From: Qipengyuania_C sp046254955
Lineage (GTDB): Bacteria > Pseudomonadota > Alphaproteobacteria > Sphingomonadales > Sphingomonadaceae
Assembly (NCBI RefSeq): GCF_046254955.1
Contig: NZ_JBJXRG010000001.1
Span: 372,001 to 436,000 of the forward strand
Reading direction: 5' to 3'
Length of the DNA stretch: 64,000 bases
A program made the position numbers and the translations under genes. How positions within the stretch are numbered: the stretch's first letter is position 1; each line of letters starts with the position of its first letter. Shown here one piece after another: positions 1 to 9,526 of this stretch. Below the pieces are notes generated by a model. The model had not been told where the DNA came from, ran no database searches, and saw only the letters and a program-made list of their open reading frames with translations.

Positions 1-73
1 CATGGATCTTGCGGCTGCCGCGGATCGGCCCGGTGGTCACACCGATTTCGATGGGGGAATTGATGTCGGCCAT
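1..73 (-). CDS. thiC: Phosphomethylpyrimidine synthase ThiC, N-terminal fragment (cut by window edge)
   Basis: These are the first 24 codons of ThiC, the iron-sulfur SAM enzyme that turns aminoimidazole ribotide into hydroxymethylpyrimidine phosphate in thiamine synthesis; the rest lies left of the window. The peptide starts MADINSPIEIGV and runs into TTGPIRGSRKIH, and the G-P-x-x-G-S-R-K stretch is the N-terminal signature of ThiC. The start is supported by a GGAGAG ribosome-binding site just upstream and by a TPP riboswitch about 50 bases further up, the normal arrangement for thiC. The catalytic domain and its cluster cysteines are outside the window and cannot be checked. Confidence 0.88.
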   Translation of the reverse strand, partial: MADINSPIEIGVTTGPIRGSRKIH

Positions 74-124
74 GTGTTTCGCTCTCCAATAGCGGAGTGC
101 GGGTTTCCCGATGATCAGGCCCGC

Positions 125-206
125 TCCCTCCGCCGATGCTAATCGGTTCAGGTTCAACGGGTCGTGAGCCGCAACACTCACCTCTCAGCCAAAGCAGGCT
201 CCCCGG
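125..206 (-). promoter_or_regulatory. TPP (THI-element) riboswitch controlling thiC
   Basis: Read on the minus strand, the leader contains GGGGAGCC, then the conserved GCTGAGAGG bulge, then GACCCGTTGAACCTGA followed by the GATTAGCATCGGCGGAGGGA arm. These are the hallmark pyrimidine- and pyrophosphate-sensor parts of the thiamine pyrophosphate riboswitch in the correct order. It ends about 50 bases before the thiC start, so control probably acts on translation initiation or early termination; no clear poly-T terminator is visible between it and thiC. Confidence 0.93.
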
Positions 207-272
207 GGATGGGAGAGATGTAGGCTGGGGGCTGCCACAAGTCCAGTAGCGCGCCCCAATGTCACGTGCGGG

Positions 273-872
273 TCAGTCGTCGTTGACTACACTCGACAGG
301 CACAGCGCCAGCAGTATCGTGGCAAGGACGCCCGATCCACCAGCGAGCGGGATTTCGCCCATAAAATCGCGCCCGATGGCCATCGAAAGTGAATTGGCCA
401 GCATGGCGATACCGCCGACAATGACGGTGAGGCCGCCCAGCGCTTTCGATCCGGCATTCGCCTTGGCCATCCCGAACACGATGGCCGCGAGACCGAGCAG
501 TATCTTGGCCGCGTTGTAGACCATGAACGAGAAAGCCAGAATGGAATCGGCTATTGGGCCGAGCGCCTCAATCGCCTCAGCCGCTCCAAAGAACGGCTCG
601 AACATGGTGAGGCCGATGCCGACCTGCACGACGTTCAATGCCGCAGCGAAGGCTATCGCTGCAAATCCCAAGCTAAGGGTTTTTGCCTGCGCCAAGGCCG
701 AACCGGCAAAAGCGGCCAGCAAGACGAAGATCAGCGCTTCAAGACCCCACATAAGTTGCCGGGGCGGTGTCATCTCCGCGATATACATCGCGGTGTAGAT
801 CGACTGCGTAACTGCAGCTGTGATCAGCAATGCGGCAATCGTCCGAACCGTTTGTCTCAAGGTGAAATCCAT
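273..872 (-). CDS. Multi-pass membrane protein of unknown function upstream of thiC
   Basis: This 199-residue protein is dominated by hydrophobic stretches: roughly residues 8-28, 42-62, 68-90, 107-135, 143-165 and 178-192, so five or six membrane helices. No enzymatic motif was recognised. It reads in the same direction as thiC and ends about 65 bases before the TPP riboswitch, so it could share a promoter region with thiC, although the riboswitch implies that thiC is controlled separately. The start at MDFTLRQTV is the only convincing one and puts a short basic N-terminus before the first helix. Function unknown; a transport or small sensor role would be a guess. Confidence 0.7.
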   Translation of the reverse strand: MDFTLRQTVRTIAALLITAAVTQSIYTAMYIAEMTPPRQLMWGLEALIFVLLAAFAGSALAQAKTLSLGFAAIAFAAALNVVQVGIGLTMFEPFFGAAEAIEALGPIADSILAFSFMVYNAAKILLGLAAIVFGMAKANAGSKALGGLTVIVGGIAMLANSLSMAIGRDFMGEIPLAGGSGVLATILLALCLSSVVNDD

Positions 873-962
873 GGCCTGCCCCTCTTGTTATCGTCTGACG
901 TCCCTAAAGTTCGATCCTAGTGCCACGCCGGTTACTCCGCAAATTCGCGCCGGCGGAAAAAG

Positions 963-1559
963 TTACCCGTGCGTGCTGGCCGCCTGCCAATCGGCAATCG
1001 CATCAATCGGAAACAGCAGCATGATGACCGTAAGCGTGAGGTTGTCACGCACGATCCAACCCACCACCAGTTCTCCAATGATGGCCAGCGCCACCACCAG
1101 CTTCACCGGCAATCGCATGGCGAGCCAGAAACCGAATGCCATCCAGCCGATATCGGCAAAGGAATTGAGCACACTGTCGCCCGAATAGCCAAAGTTCGCC
1201 GTCACTGCGCGGAAACGCTCGATCACCATCTGCGTGTTCTCGAGCACTTCCCAGGCGGATTCGATCAGCACCGCCAGCGGCAAACCCCAGCGCGCCGCGT
1301 TCGCGCCGCCCCACCCCCATCTGACGAACAGAAGCCAGCCTATCGCGTAGAAGATCGGACCATGGATGATGTGGCTGGGCGTGTACCAATCGGCGAGGTG
1401 CTGGCTGTTACCCGCATTGTTGATCTGGCCGTGCCAGAGCTTGATGTAACCGCATTCGCAAATCGGCGGGCGACCCATCGCAAGCAGGATCAACACCGCC
1501 GCGATCGCGATGCCGATCGATACGAGGATGGTTTTCCGACTTGGTGTCAGTGCCGCCAT
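963..1559 (-). CDS. DUF2585 (UPF0314) family membrane protein
   Basis: The protein (198 residues from the chosen start MAALTPSRK) carries the DUF2585 signature: an N-terminal helix ending in MGRPPICECG, then IKLWHGQ, NSQHLADWY and the histidine-rich TPSHIIHGPIFY, followed by a conserved W-E-V-L-E-N segment and three more hydrophobic helices. The open frame extends 16 codons further upstream, but that extension is rich in Arg and Ser and is not hydrophobic, so the internal ATG is preferred. The family is common in Alphaproteobacteria and has no established function. The conserved Cys-x-Cys and His residues suggest metal or cofactor contact at the membrane, which is inference only. Confidence 0.85.
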   Translation of the reverse strand: MAALTPSRKTILVSIGIAIAAVLILLAMGRPPICECGYIKLWHGQINNAGNSQHLADWYTPSHIIHGPIFYAIGWLLFVRWGWGGANAARWGLPLAVLIESAWEVLENTQMVIERFRAVTANFGYSGDSVLNSFADIGWMAFGFWLAMRLPVKLVVALAIIGELVVGWIVRDNLTLTVIMLLFPIDAIADWQAASTHG

Positions 1560-1621
1560 TGTTCGCAGCGTGACGCGTGACTTGCCGCTTGGCAAGCGGT
1601 CGCACACGACTCGTTGGGGAT

Positions 1622-2029
1622 TCAGATCATCTGGAGCCGCGAAAGTGCGGCGAAGATCAGGCCAGCGCCAATCAAACAGGACAGGCCCGCCCAGATACCC
1701 GTGTTCGCGCCGAGGAAGCGTTTCCAGACGCCGATCAGCCGGTCACCCATCGCGATCAACACGGCGCCTTCCGCGATCATGACGCCTCCGACGAGCGAGA
1801 TCAGGATGCTTAGCCAGTCACCCTGCTGCCACGGCGAAGCGAGATAGATCGCCCCGCCAAAACCGATGCACATGATGCCGGTGAGGAAGACGACCGCACC
1901 ATTTCTTGCAAAGTCGTCGGTCATCTTTTGCCACATGCCAGGATTGCGCAGCTCGCCCACACCTGCAGCGAGCGAATACAGGCCCAGGAAGAGCGCGATC
2001 CATGCTGGAATTGTTTCTGCGGTAGCCAT
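1622..2029 (-). CDS. Small four-helix membrane protein, unknown function
   Basis: The 135-residue product begins MATAETIPAWIAL and has four hydrophobic segments near residues 8-25, 43-64, 71-95 and 108-128, separated by short charged loops. A strong GGAGG ribosome-binding site lies seven bases before the ATG. It reads in the same direction as the DUF2585 gene, with 62 bases between them, so the two may be co-transcribed. No family could be named. The upstream region holds a 14-base palindrome that may be an operator for this gene. Confidence 0.72.
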   Translation of the reverse strand: MATAETIPAWIALFLGLYSLAAGVGELRNPGMWQKMTDDFARNGAVVFLTGIMCIGFGGAIYLASPWQQGDWLSILISLVGGVMIAEGAVLIAMGDRLIGVWKRFLGANTGIWAGLSCLIGAGLIFAALSRLQMI

Positions 2030-2054
2030 GATGCCGCCTCCTTACTGTATTCGC

Positions 2055-2068
2055 ATGATATCTATCAT
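2055..2068. promoter_or_regulatory. Palindrome upstream of the small membrane protein gene
   Basis: ATGATA-TC-TATCAT is a perfect inverted repeat with six-base arms, 26 bases upstream of the gene that starts at 2029. It sits in an AT-richer intergenic stretch, as expected for a promoter-proximal operator, but the cognate regulator is unknown and a chance palindrome cannot be excluded. Confidence 0.35.
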
Positions 2069-2288
2069 ACCACGCGACTGCACCGTTCAACAATTCCGCT
2101 CATCGCATGACTTTCTCGTTCATTCGAACCAGCCAGATATCACGCATCTGCAGCTTACAAATGCGCCAGCCGAGACGCTCATGCTTAATTTCTTTGGTTA
2201 ATCGCGGATCAACCTCAACTTAAGTTTCCCTTATTGAATGCGAGGTAGAAGCCCCCGGGTACGAGATCGATTTGGGGTAAATTTCCGC

Positions 2289-4658
2289 ATGGCAACGAGT
2301 TTCGCTCCACAGGGGCTCAGGCGAGAGAAACTGGAGATCCATGTTCGATCCCAGCAAGTCGCCGCGAGTCTGCGGCACGCGAGCTCTGCTTCCGTCGCGG
2401 GATGCTTCAACGCGCTGGTGACCGCTGCGGTTTTCTGGTCGACAGAGACCGCTACGTTTCTTGGATTCTGGTTGGCGATGATCCTGCTGGGCGCGCTCGC
2501 CAGAACGCGATTGCTCATCAACGATGGCTATCTCGACGGAGACGCCAACACGATCGATCGCTATCTAAAATGGATCGAAGCGCTGGCGCTCTTCAACGGC
2601 GGGTGCTGGGGCATAGGCCTGAGCATGTTGGCCTATACCTCTACACCTGCACAATTTACCCTTCTGGCGATGATCTGCAGCGGCATGATGGGTGGGTCAA
2701 TCATCACCTATTCAACCAATGCCAAGGCTGCTCTGCTCTTTATTGCACCGATGGCGGCGGGCGGAGTTCTAGCATTGTGGACCTATCCCAGTGCCCCGGA
2801 CCTTTCCGGTACGCTGTTGTTGGGCTGTTACATGGCCCTGCTGGTAGGCAGTGCCCGGCGGCGCGAGGATCATTTCATGGAAGGGATCAGAAACCGCGCC
2901 CTGCTCCAGCAAAGCCGGGACACAATCAAACTGCTGCTGAATGATTTCGAATCTCAAACGTCAGACTGGCTTTGGCAGATCGATCATCTGGGCAATATCG
3001 AGCTTCCCAGCCAACGATTTGGAGAGGCAGCCCGTCGTCCGGTCGAGGAACTGGATCACAGCGATTTTGTCCAATTGTTCGAGCCTGGGCAAGAACGCAC
3101 CATCCTCGCCAATCATATCACCAACAAGACCAGCTTCCGCGACCTGACCGTGCGAATTGTCATCCAGGGTCAAAGCTACTGGTGGACCTTGAGTGGCCAG
3201 CCGCTTGACGACGGCGGAATGCGCGGGGTCGGATCCGACATCACCGCCCAAAAGCAGGCCGAAGAACGCGTTAATTACATGGCGCATTATGACGGGCTGA
3301 CCAATCTCGCCAATCGCTTTTTGTTTAATGAGAAGCTGGAACAGCAGCTCAAGAATTCGAGCCAAGAAGGCGAGCTAGCCGTGATGTGCCTGGATCTCGA
3401 TGGCTTCAAAACCATCAATGATACACTCGGGCATCAGGTTGGAGACAAGCTGCTGGCGAGAGTCGCCGAACGGATCAAGGATGTCGTTTCCGAAGGCTCG
3501 CTTGTTGCGAGGCTGGGCGGTGACGAATTCGTCATTCTGATCTGCAGCGAAAATCCAAGAGAAGCCGCCCGAACCGCTGCAGCCAAGATCCTTGACGCGC
3601 TGTCCCATCCGTTCGAGTTCGACGGAACCAGCATGGTCACCGCAACCAGTATCGGCATTACCCTGCGCGAGTCGGACGATGACACGGCGGAACAGATTAT
3701 CCGCCGCGCAGACCTTGCGCTCTATGCGGCGAAAGCTGCGGGTCGAAACCGGTTGGCCTTCTTTGAGCCAAGTATGGACGAAGACGCACAGACCAGGCGC
3801 AAGCTTGAAATGGACCTGCGCCAAGCGCTCGCTCGCCATGAGTTGGAACTTTACTACCAGCCGCTGATCAATATCGAGACCGGTGAAGCAACATCCTACG
3901 AAGCTCTCCTGCGTTGGCACCATCCCGAACACGGGATTGTAATGCCCGACGCGTTCATTCCGATCGCTGAAGATACCGGCCTGATCTCGCAGCTGGGAGA
4001 GTGGGTCCTTCGCCAGGCGTGCCGCGAGGTGGCACTCTGGCCTTCGCATTTGCGGGTTTCAGTCAACTTATCGCCGGTTCAAATGCGCGATGCTGGCCTG
4101 GTAGAGATGATATTTAGTGCCGTGGCCACCGCAGGGATCGAGCCACACCGGCTGGAGCTCGAGATCACGGAGAATATCCTGCTCCATGATAGCGAGATCA
4201 ACCTCGCCATCCTACACCGAATTCGCGAATTCGGCGTGCGCATCGCGCTCGACGATTTCGGGACAGGCTATAGCTCACTAAGCTATCTGCGCAGCTTCCC
4301 GTTTGACAAAATCAAGATCGACAAGAGCTTCGTCCACGATCTGCACTCCAATTCCGATTCCCAGGCTATCGTTCGTGCAATCACCAAACTGGCCTCGCGC
4401 ATGGGAATGGAAACGACGGCAGAAGGCGTTGAGCAACGGGATCAACTGGACCGGTTGCGCCTTGAGGGCTGCACCGAAGCGCAAGGCTATCTGTTCGCGC
4501 GGCCTCAACCTCCTGCCATGGTCGCAAACCTGCGAATGGTCAGTGAGAATGGTAGGATCAGTGAGCCTCTGGCATTGCTCAATGCCTATCGGGCCAAGCC
4601 TGACATTGAGCCGGACGGCACGGCGGAAGCTGCCCGCCGCCTGAACGGGACCCGGTAA
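2289..4658 (+). CDS. Membrane-anchored PAS-GGDEF-EAL cyclic-di-GMP signalling protein
   Basis: This 789-residue protein has an N-terminal block of several membrane helices (about residues 40-190), a PAS-like sensor segment (about 215-330), a GGDEF domain and an EAL domain. The GGDEF motif is intact at about residues 410-414, so diguanylate cyclase activity is possible. The EAL domain has EALLRW at about 538, NLSPVQ, LEITEN, DDFGTGYSS and KIDKSF, the set of metal and substrate residues needed for phosphodiesterase activity. The protein could therefore make or break c-di-GMP. The frame is open back to 2238, but that extension has no ribosome-binding site and atypical composition; GGGG lies upstream of the ATG at 2289. 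It stands alone, so the input signal is unknown. Confidence 0.92.
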   Translation: MATSFAPQGLRREKLEIHVRSQQVAASLRHASSASVAGCFNALVTAAVFWSTETATFLGFWLAMILLGALARTRLLINDGYLDGDANTIDRYLKWIEALALFNGGCWGIGLSMLAYTSTPAQFTLLAMICSGMMGGSIITYSTNAKAALLFIAPMAAGGVLALWTYPSAPDLSGTLLLGCYMALLVGSARRREDHFMEGIRNRALLQQSRDTIKLLLNDFESQTSDWLWQIDHLGNIELPSQRFGEAARRPVEELDHSDFVQLFEPGQERTILANHITNKTSFRDLTVRIVIQGQSYWWTLSGQPLDDGGMRGVGSDITAQKQAEERVNYMAHYDGLTNLANRFLFNEKLEQQLKNSSQEGELAVMCLDLDGFKTINDTLGHQVGDKLLARVAERIKDVVSEGSLVARLGGDEFVILICSENPREAARTAAAKILDALSHPFEFDGTSMVTATSIGITLRESDDDTAEQIIRRADLALYAAKAAGRNRLAFFEPSMDEDAQTRRKLEMDLRQALARHELELYYQPLINIETGEATSYEALLRWHHPEHGIVMPDAFIPIAEDTGLISQLGEWVLRQACREVALWPSHLRVSVNLSPVQMRDAGLVEMIFSAVATAGIEPHRLELEITENILLHDSEINLAILHRIREFGVRIALDDFGTGYSSLSYLRSFPFDKIKIDKSFVHDLHSNSDSQAIVRAITKLASRMGMETTAEGVEQRDQLDRLRLEGCTEAQGYLFARPQPPAMVANLRMVSENGRISEPLALLNAYRAKPDIEPDGTAEAARRLNGTR

Positions 4659-4702
4659 GCCACCAGTTTAATGCTCGCAAATCAGGATGGCCTGTTTGGT
4701 TG

Positions 4703-6505
<1,803 letters not shown>

Positions 6506-6589
6506 GAGTTTTCCAATACGCTTGTGAGTTCGCAAATAGGACTAGGTCTCAATTGGCAACCGGTCAATCCATCGGCCTGCGCGCTTTTG

Positions 6590-7237
6590 CTAGCGTTCGC
6601 CGGTGCTCGCAGCCTGCTGATCGCGAAGATGCTTCAATCCGGCCGAGACGAAACCGGCAGCGATGGGTGCCTGGTCTGCAAGCGGGCCAGGGATACGCTC
6701 CATGCGCCATTGGTTGCAGATCAGCTCTGCCCCTCCCAGCATGAGCGACTGGATCGTGGCAGGAGGGAGCATGGGTAGGCGTCCGGCCGCGAGATGGGGC
6801 ATAGCCCACTGCATCACGGGCGCCTCGATCTCTGCTGACACTTGCTTGGACGTGATGGCGTGGCGTGTTGCCCAATCGGAATGGGCAAACTGGGTTGCGA
6901 GGCGGAAATGTCGCCCCGGATCGCGCGCCTGGAACAAGACCGCACCGCGGGTGCCTTCTCCCATCGCATCGCAGGGATCGCCGTCATGGCCAAGGATGCA
7001 CTCGGCGACGTGGCCCAGATAGGCTCGCCGTTCGCGTACAAAAATCTCTTCCAGCACACCATCCTTAGAGCCGAAATGATGGAAGATTGATCCGTTCGAA
7101 ATGCCCGAGCGATCGACAAGATCCTTCATCGAGACATTCTCATGACCATGCTCGATCACCAGCGCCTCCGCTGTCTCGAGAACCTTGTCGCGTGTTTCCT
7201 GGCTTCGCTGCTGAACCATGGCTCGCATCTGGGGCAT
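6590..7237 (-). CDS. TetR/AcrR family transcriptional regulator
   Basis: The 215-residue protein has a typical TetR N-terminal helix-turn-helix: TRDKVLETAEALV, then MKDLVDRSGISNGSIFHHFGSKDG across about residues 40-63. A helical ligand-binding domain follows. It ends about 85 bases before the monooxygenase start and reads in the same direction, so the two probably form a unit, with the regulator responding to the monooxygenase substrate or product. The upstream 115 bases contain a perfect inverted repeat of TCTAGAA/TTCTAGA and further CTAGA boxes that are good operator candidates. The same operator could also affect the divergent secreted repeat protein. The ATG used is the first in frame; an internal start at MRAMVQQ is equally possible. 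Confidence 0.92.
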   Translation of the reverse strand: MPQMRAMVQQRSQETRDKVLETAEALVIEHGHENVSMKDLVDRSGISNGSIFHHFGSKDGVLEEIFVRERRAYLGHVAECILGHDGDPCDAMGEGTRGAVLFQARDPGRHFRLATQFAHSDWATRHAITSKQVSAEIEAPVMQWAMPHLAAGRLPMLPPATIQSLMLGGAELICNQWRMERIPGPLADQAPIAAGFVSAGLKHLRDQQAASTGER

Positions 7238-7254
7238 CCGATCGTAAAAGTCAC

Positions 7255-7310
7255 TCTAGAATCTATTTCTAGATTATTACTCTAGACTATTCCTCTATTT
7301 TTGCCTAGAG
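7255..7310. promoter_or_regulatory. Candidate TetR operator with nested CTAGA inverted repeats
   Basis: TCTAGAA-TCTAT-TTCTAGA at 7255-7273 is a perfect inverted repeat with seven-base arms. A second imperfect pair, CTCTAG at 7280-7285 and CTAGAG at 7305-7310, follows immediately. The stretch is clearly more AT-rich than its surroundings and lies between the divergent TetR gene and the secreted repeat protein gene, starting 18 bases upstream of the TetR start. TetR regulators usually bind such a site next to their own gene. Confidence 0.65.
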
Positions 7311-7357
7311 GGTGATTCGTTGTCGCGATTGGCGCGGCCCTGATTTGGAGAATGACA

Positions 7358-8026
7358 ATGTTGAAGAGTGCAATTCTAAACCGCGGACTGATCCCCATGT
7401 CGCTCGCACTTGCTGCAAGCGCTGGCCTGATGACGGCCACCCCAGCCCACGCCGGGCCGCTCGATTTTCTTAAGAATGAAGTATCGAAGGCTGCGAAGAA
7501 GGAAGCGAAGCGCGCCATCGAGGCGGGTACGCAGCGCGCTGTCCGAGTAGCCGTAAGCGATGTCTCTCGCGATGGTATCGACGAAAGCGCTGCGGAAGGT
7601 GAGTCGTTCCGCCAGGAAGGCCACACTACGGTACCAACCGCAGACGACATCCAATCCAAGCCGCAAGCCCACATTGGCGGAGCCGGAGGAGCCGGGAAAG
7701 TCAGCCACAACCGCGTTCAGATGGAACGCGCAAACGCAAAACTCAGCCAGAACGGAACCACGGTTGGCACCGCGAGCGAAGTACAGGCTCCACAAACCGA
7801 AGAGCAGCGTCCGCAGCGGGCCAAGCTCAGCCAAAATGGTACGACGGTCGCCACTGCCAATGAAGTGCAGGCTCCTACTGCTGAACAGCGTCCGCAACGC
7901 GCGAGGCTTAGCCAGAATGGCACAACCGTCGAAACAGCAAGCGAAGTTCAGGCGCCTGAATCCGAAGGGCAGGCAGGACTGCTGCTCCCCGCTGTCCAGA
8001 AGGTCCGCGAACCGGCCCGTCGCTAA
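7358..8026 (+). CDS. Secreted protein with three tandem 27-residue repeats, unknown function
   Basis: This 222-residue product starts with a basic N-terminus and a hydrophobic signal peptide ending near TPAHAGP. A lysine- and alanine-rich helical stretch follows (LKNEVSKAAKKEAKRAI), then a polar linker. The C-terminal half contains three consecutive copies of a 27-28 residue unit beginning AKLSQNGTTV and ending EVQAP...EQRPQR, encoded at 7736-7819, 7820-7900 and 7901-7972. The copies differ at many third codon positions, so the repeat is protein-selected and not a fresh duplication. The ATG at 7358 has GGAG at good spacing; an ATG six bases upstream is too close to that site. It is divergent from the TetR gene and followed by a terminator. 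No family recognised. Confidence 0.78.
   Translation: MLKSAILNRGLIPMSLALAASAGLMTATPAHAGPLDFLKNEVSKAAKKEAKRAIEAGTQRAVRVAVSDVSRDGIDESAAEGESFRQEGHTTVPTADDIQSKPQAHIGGAGGAGKVSHNRVQMERANAKLSQNGTTVGTASEVQAPQTEEQRPQRAKLSQNGTTVATANEVQAPTAEQRPQRARLSQNGTTVETASEVQAPESEGQAGLLLPAVQKVREPARR
7736..7972 (+). repeat. Three tandem coding repeats of about 81-84 bases
   Basis: Unit 1 spans 7736-7819 (28 codons), unit 2 7820-7900 (27 codons) and unit 3 7901-7972 (about 24 codons, truncated at the end). All three encode A-K/R-LSQNGTTV-x-T-A-x-EVQAP followed by a Glu/Gln/Pro/Arg-rich tail. The conserved core is about 18 residues; the tails vary. Synonymous differences between the units show that they are old. Confidence 0.9.
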
Positions 8027-8055
8027 GCCGGATCATTCTTGGCTGAACCGGAATG

Positions 8056-8090
8056 CCCCGGGGAGCGACAGCCGCTTCCCGGGGTCTTTG
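8056..8090 (+). terminator. Rho-independent-type terminator after the repeat protein
   Basis: CCCCGGGGAGCG at 8056-8067 pairs with CGCTTCCCGGGG at 8073-8084 (11 of 12 positions) around a short loop, followed by TCTTTG. It lies 30 bases after the stop of the repeat protein gene and before the next gene at 8141. The T-run is short, so strength is uncertain. Confidence 0.7.
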
Positions 8091-8140
8091 CTTGCGGCGA
8101 CCTCTGGACTTCCGTTTCATCCAGCAACATAACCGCGCGC

Positions 8141-9526
8141 ATGGCGAGAGGCGACGAAACCAGCACCCCCCTTCCCCGCGTTTGCATCATCGGTGCAGGC
8201 TGTTCGGGCTTCACCACGGCCAAGCGGCTGCAGGATTACGGCATCCCGTTCGACATCTTCGAAAGCTCGGACGATATCGGCGGCAACTGGTACTACAAGA
8301 ACCCCAACGGCATGTCGTCCTGCTACCAGTCGCTCCACATCGACACATCGAAATGGCGGCTCGCATTCGAGGATTATCCGGTGCCCGAGGTCTGGCCCGA
8401 CTACCCGCACCACAGCGACCTGCTGCGATACTTCCACGACTACGTCGATCATTTTGGCCTCCGCAAGTTCATCCACTTCAACACTGCGGTCGAGAAGGCC
8501 GAGCGACGCGAAGGCGGCGGCTGGGACATCACACTTTCGAGCGGCGAGACCCGCCTGTATGACGCGCTGTGCGTCGCCAACGGCCACCATTGGGACGCGC
8601 GCATTCCGGACTATCCGGGTGCGTTCAACGGCGAGCAGATCCACAGTCACAATTACCGCACGCCTTTCGAACCGGTCGACTGCGTCGGCAAACGCGTACT
8701 GGTCGTCGGCATGGGCAATTCGGCCATGGATGTCGCCAGCGAATTATCGCAGCGTCCGATTGCGGAAAAACTGTTCGTCTCAGCGCGGCGCGGGGTGTGG
8801 GTGCTGCCGAAATATTACAACGGCGAACCGCTCGACAAGAATCCGGCCCCGGCATGGATGCCAAAGAAGATGCGCCAGAAGCTGGGTGAGCGCTTTATCA
8901 AGAAGCTGGTCGGCAAGATGAGCGATTATGGCCTGCCCGAGCCGGAGATCGGCCCGTTCGAAAGCCATGCCACGGTCTCCGGCGAGTTCCTGCTGCGTGC
9001 GGGATCGGGCGATATCACGATGAAAGGCGCGATAGAGAAACTCGACGGCAATGGCGTTGTGTTCAAGGACGGCAGCCGCGAAGAGATCGACGTGATCGTC
9101 TGGGCCACCGGCTACGACATCTCCTTTCCCTTCTTTGACGAGCCGTCATTCAAGGCTGACAGCGACAATTGCCCACCGCCGCTGTTTAAGCGCATTCTCA
9201 AGCCCGATACACCGGACTTGTTCTACATGGGTCTCGGCCAGCCGCTACCAACCCTAGTCAATTTCGCAGAGCAGCAATCGAAGCTCGTCGCAGCCTACCT
9301 TGCGGGCGAGTATGCGCCGCCGCCAGCCGATGAGATGCACCGCATCATCACGGCCGACGAGGAATACCACACCGGCCAATTCTACGATTCCCGCCGTCAC
9401 ACGATCCAGCTCGATTTCGACGTCTATGTGCGCGACATCCTGAAAGAGATCGAAGCGGGCAAGAAGCGCGCCGCGAAAGCAGGCAATCCGCGCCCGGTCC
9501 CGGCGCGCACTATGGAGCAAGCGTGA
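8141..9526 (+). CDS. Flavin-containing monooxygenase (FMO family)
   Basis: The 461-residue protein has an FAD-binding CIIGAGCSGFTTAKRL motif near residue 12, then DDIGGNWYYKNPNG, an FMO-type fingerprint around FNGEQIHSHNY, and the NADPH-binding VVGMGNSAMDVA. This order is that of class B flavin monooxygenases (N- and S-oxygenating FMOs and relatives). The frame is open 34 codons further upstream, but that region encodes the terminator hairpin, so the ATG at 8141 is chosen. The stop overlaps the start of the P450 gene (TGATG), and the P450 stop overlaps the MEKHLA gene, giving a tight three-gene operon of two oxygenases and a possible sensor. Substrate unknown; hydroxylation by the P450 followed by further oxidation here is one possibility. 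Confidence 0.9.
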   Translation: MARGDETSTPLPRVCIIGAGCSGFTTAKRLQDYGIPFDIFESSDDIGGNWYYKNPNGMSSCYQSLHIDTSKWRLAFEDYPVPEVWPDYPHHSDLLRYFHDYVDHFGLRKFIHFNTAVEKAERREGGGWDITLSSGETRLYDALCVANGHHWDARIPDYPGAFNGEQIHSHNYRTPFEPVDCVGKRVLVVGMGNSAMDVASELSQRPIAEKLFVSARRGVWVLPKYYNGEPLDKNPAPAWMPKKMRQKLGERFIKKLVGKMSDYGLPEPEIGPFESHATVSGEFLLRAGSGDITMKGAIEKLDGNGVVFKDGSREEIDVIVWATGYDISFPFFDEPSFKADSDNCPPPLFKRILKPDTPDLFYMGLGQPLPTLVNFAEQQSKLVAAYLAGEYAPPPADEMHRIITADEEYHTGQFYDSRRHTIQLDFDVYVRDILKEIEAGKKRAAKAGNPRPVPARTMEQA

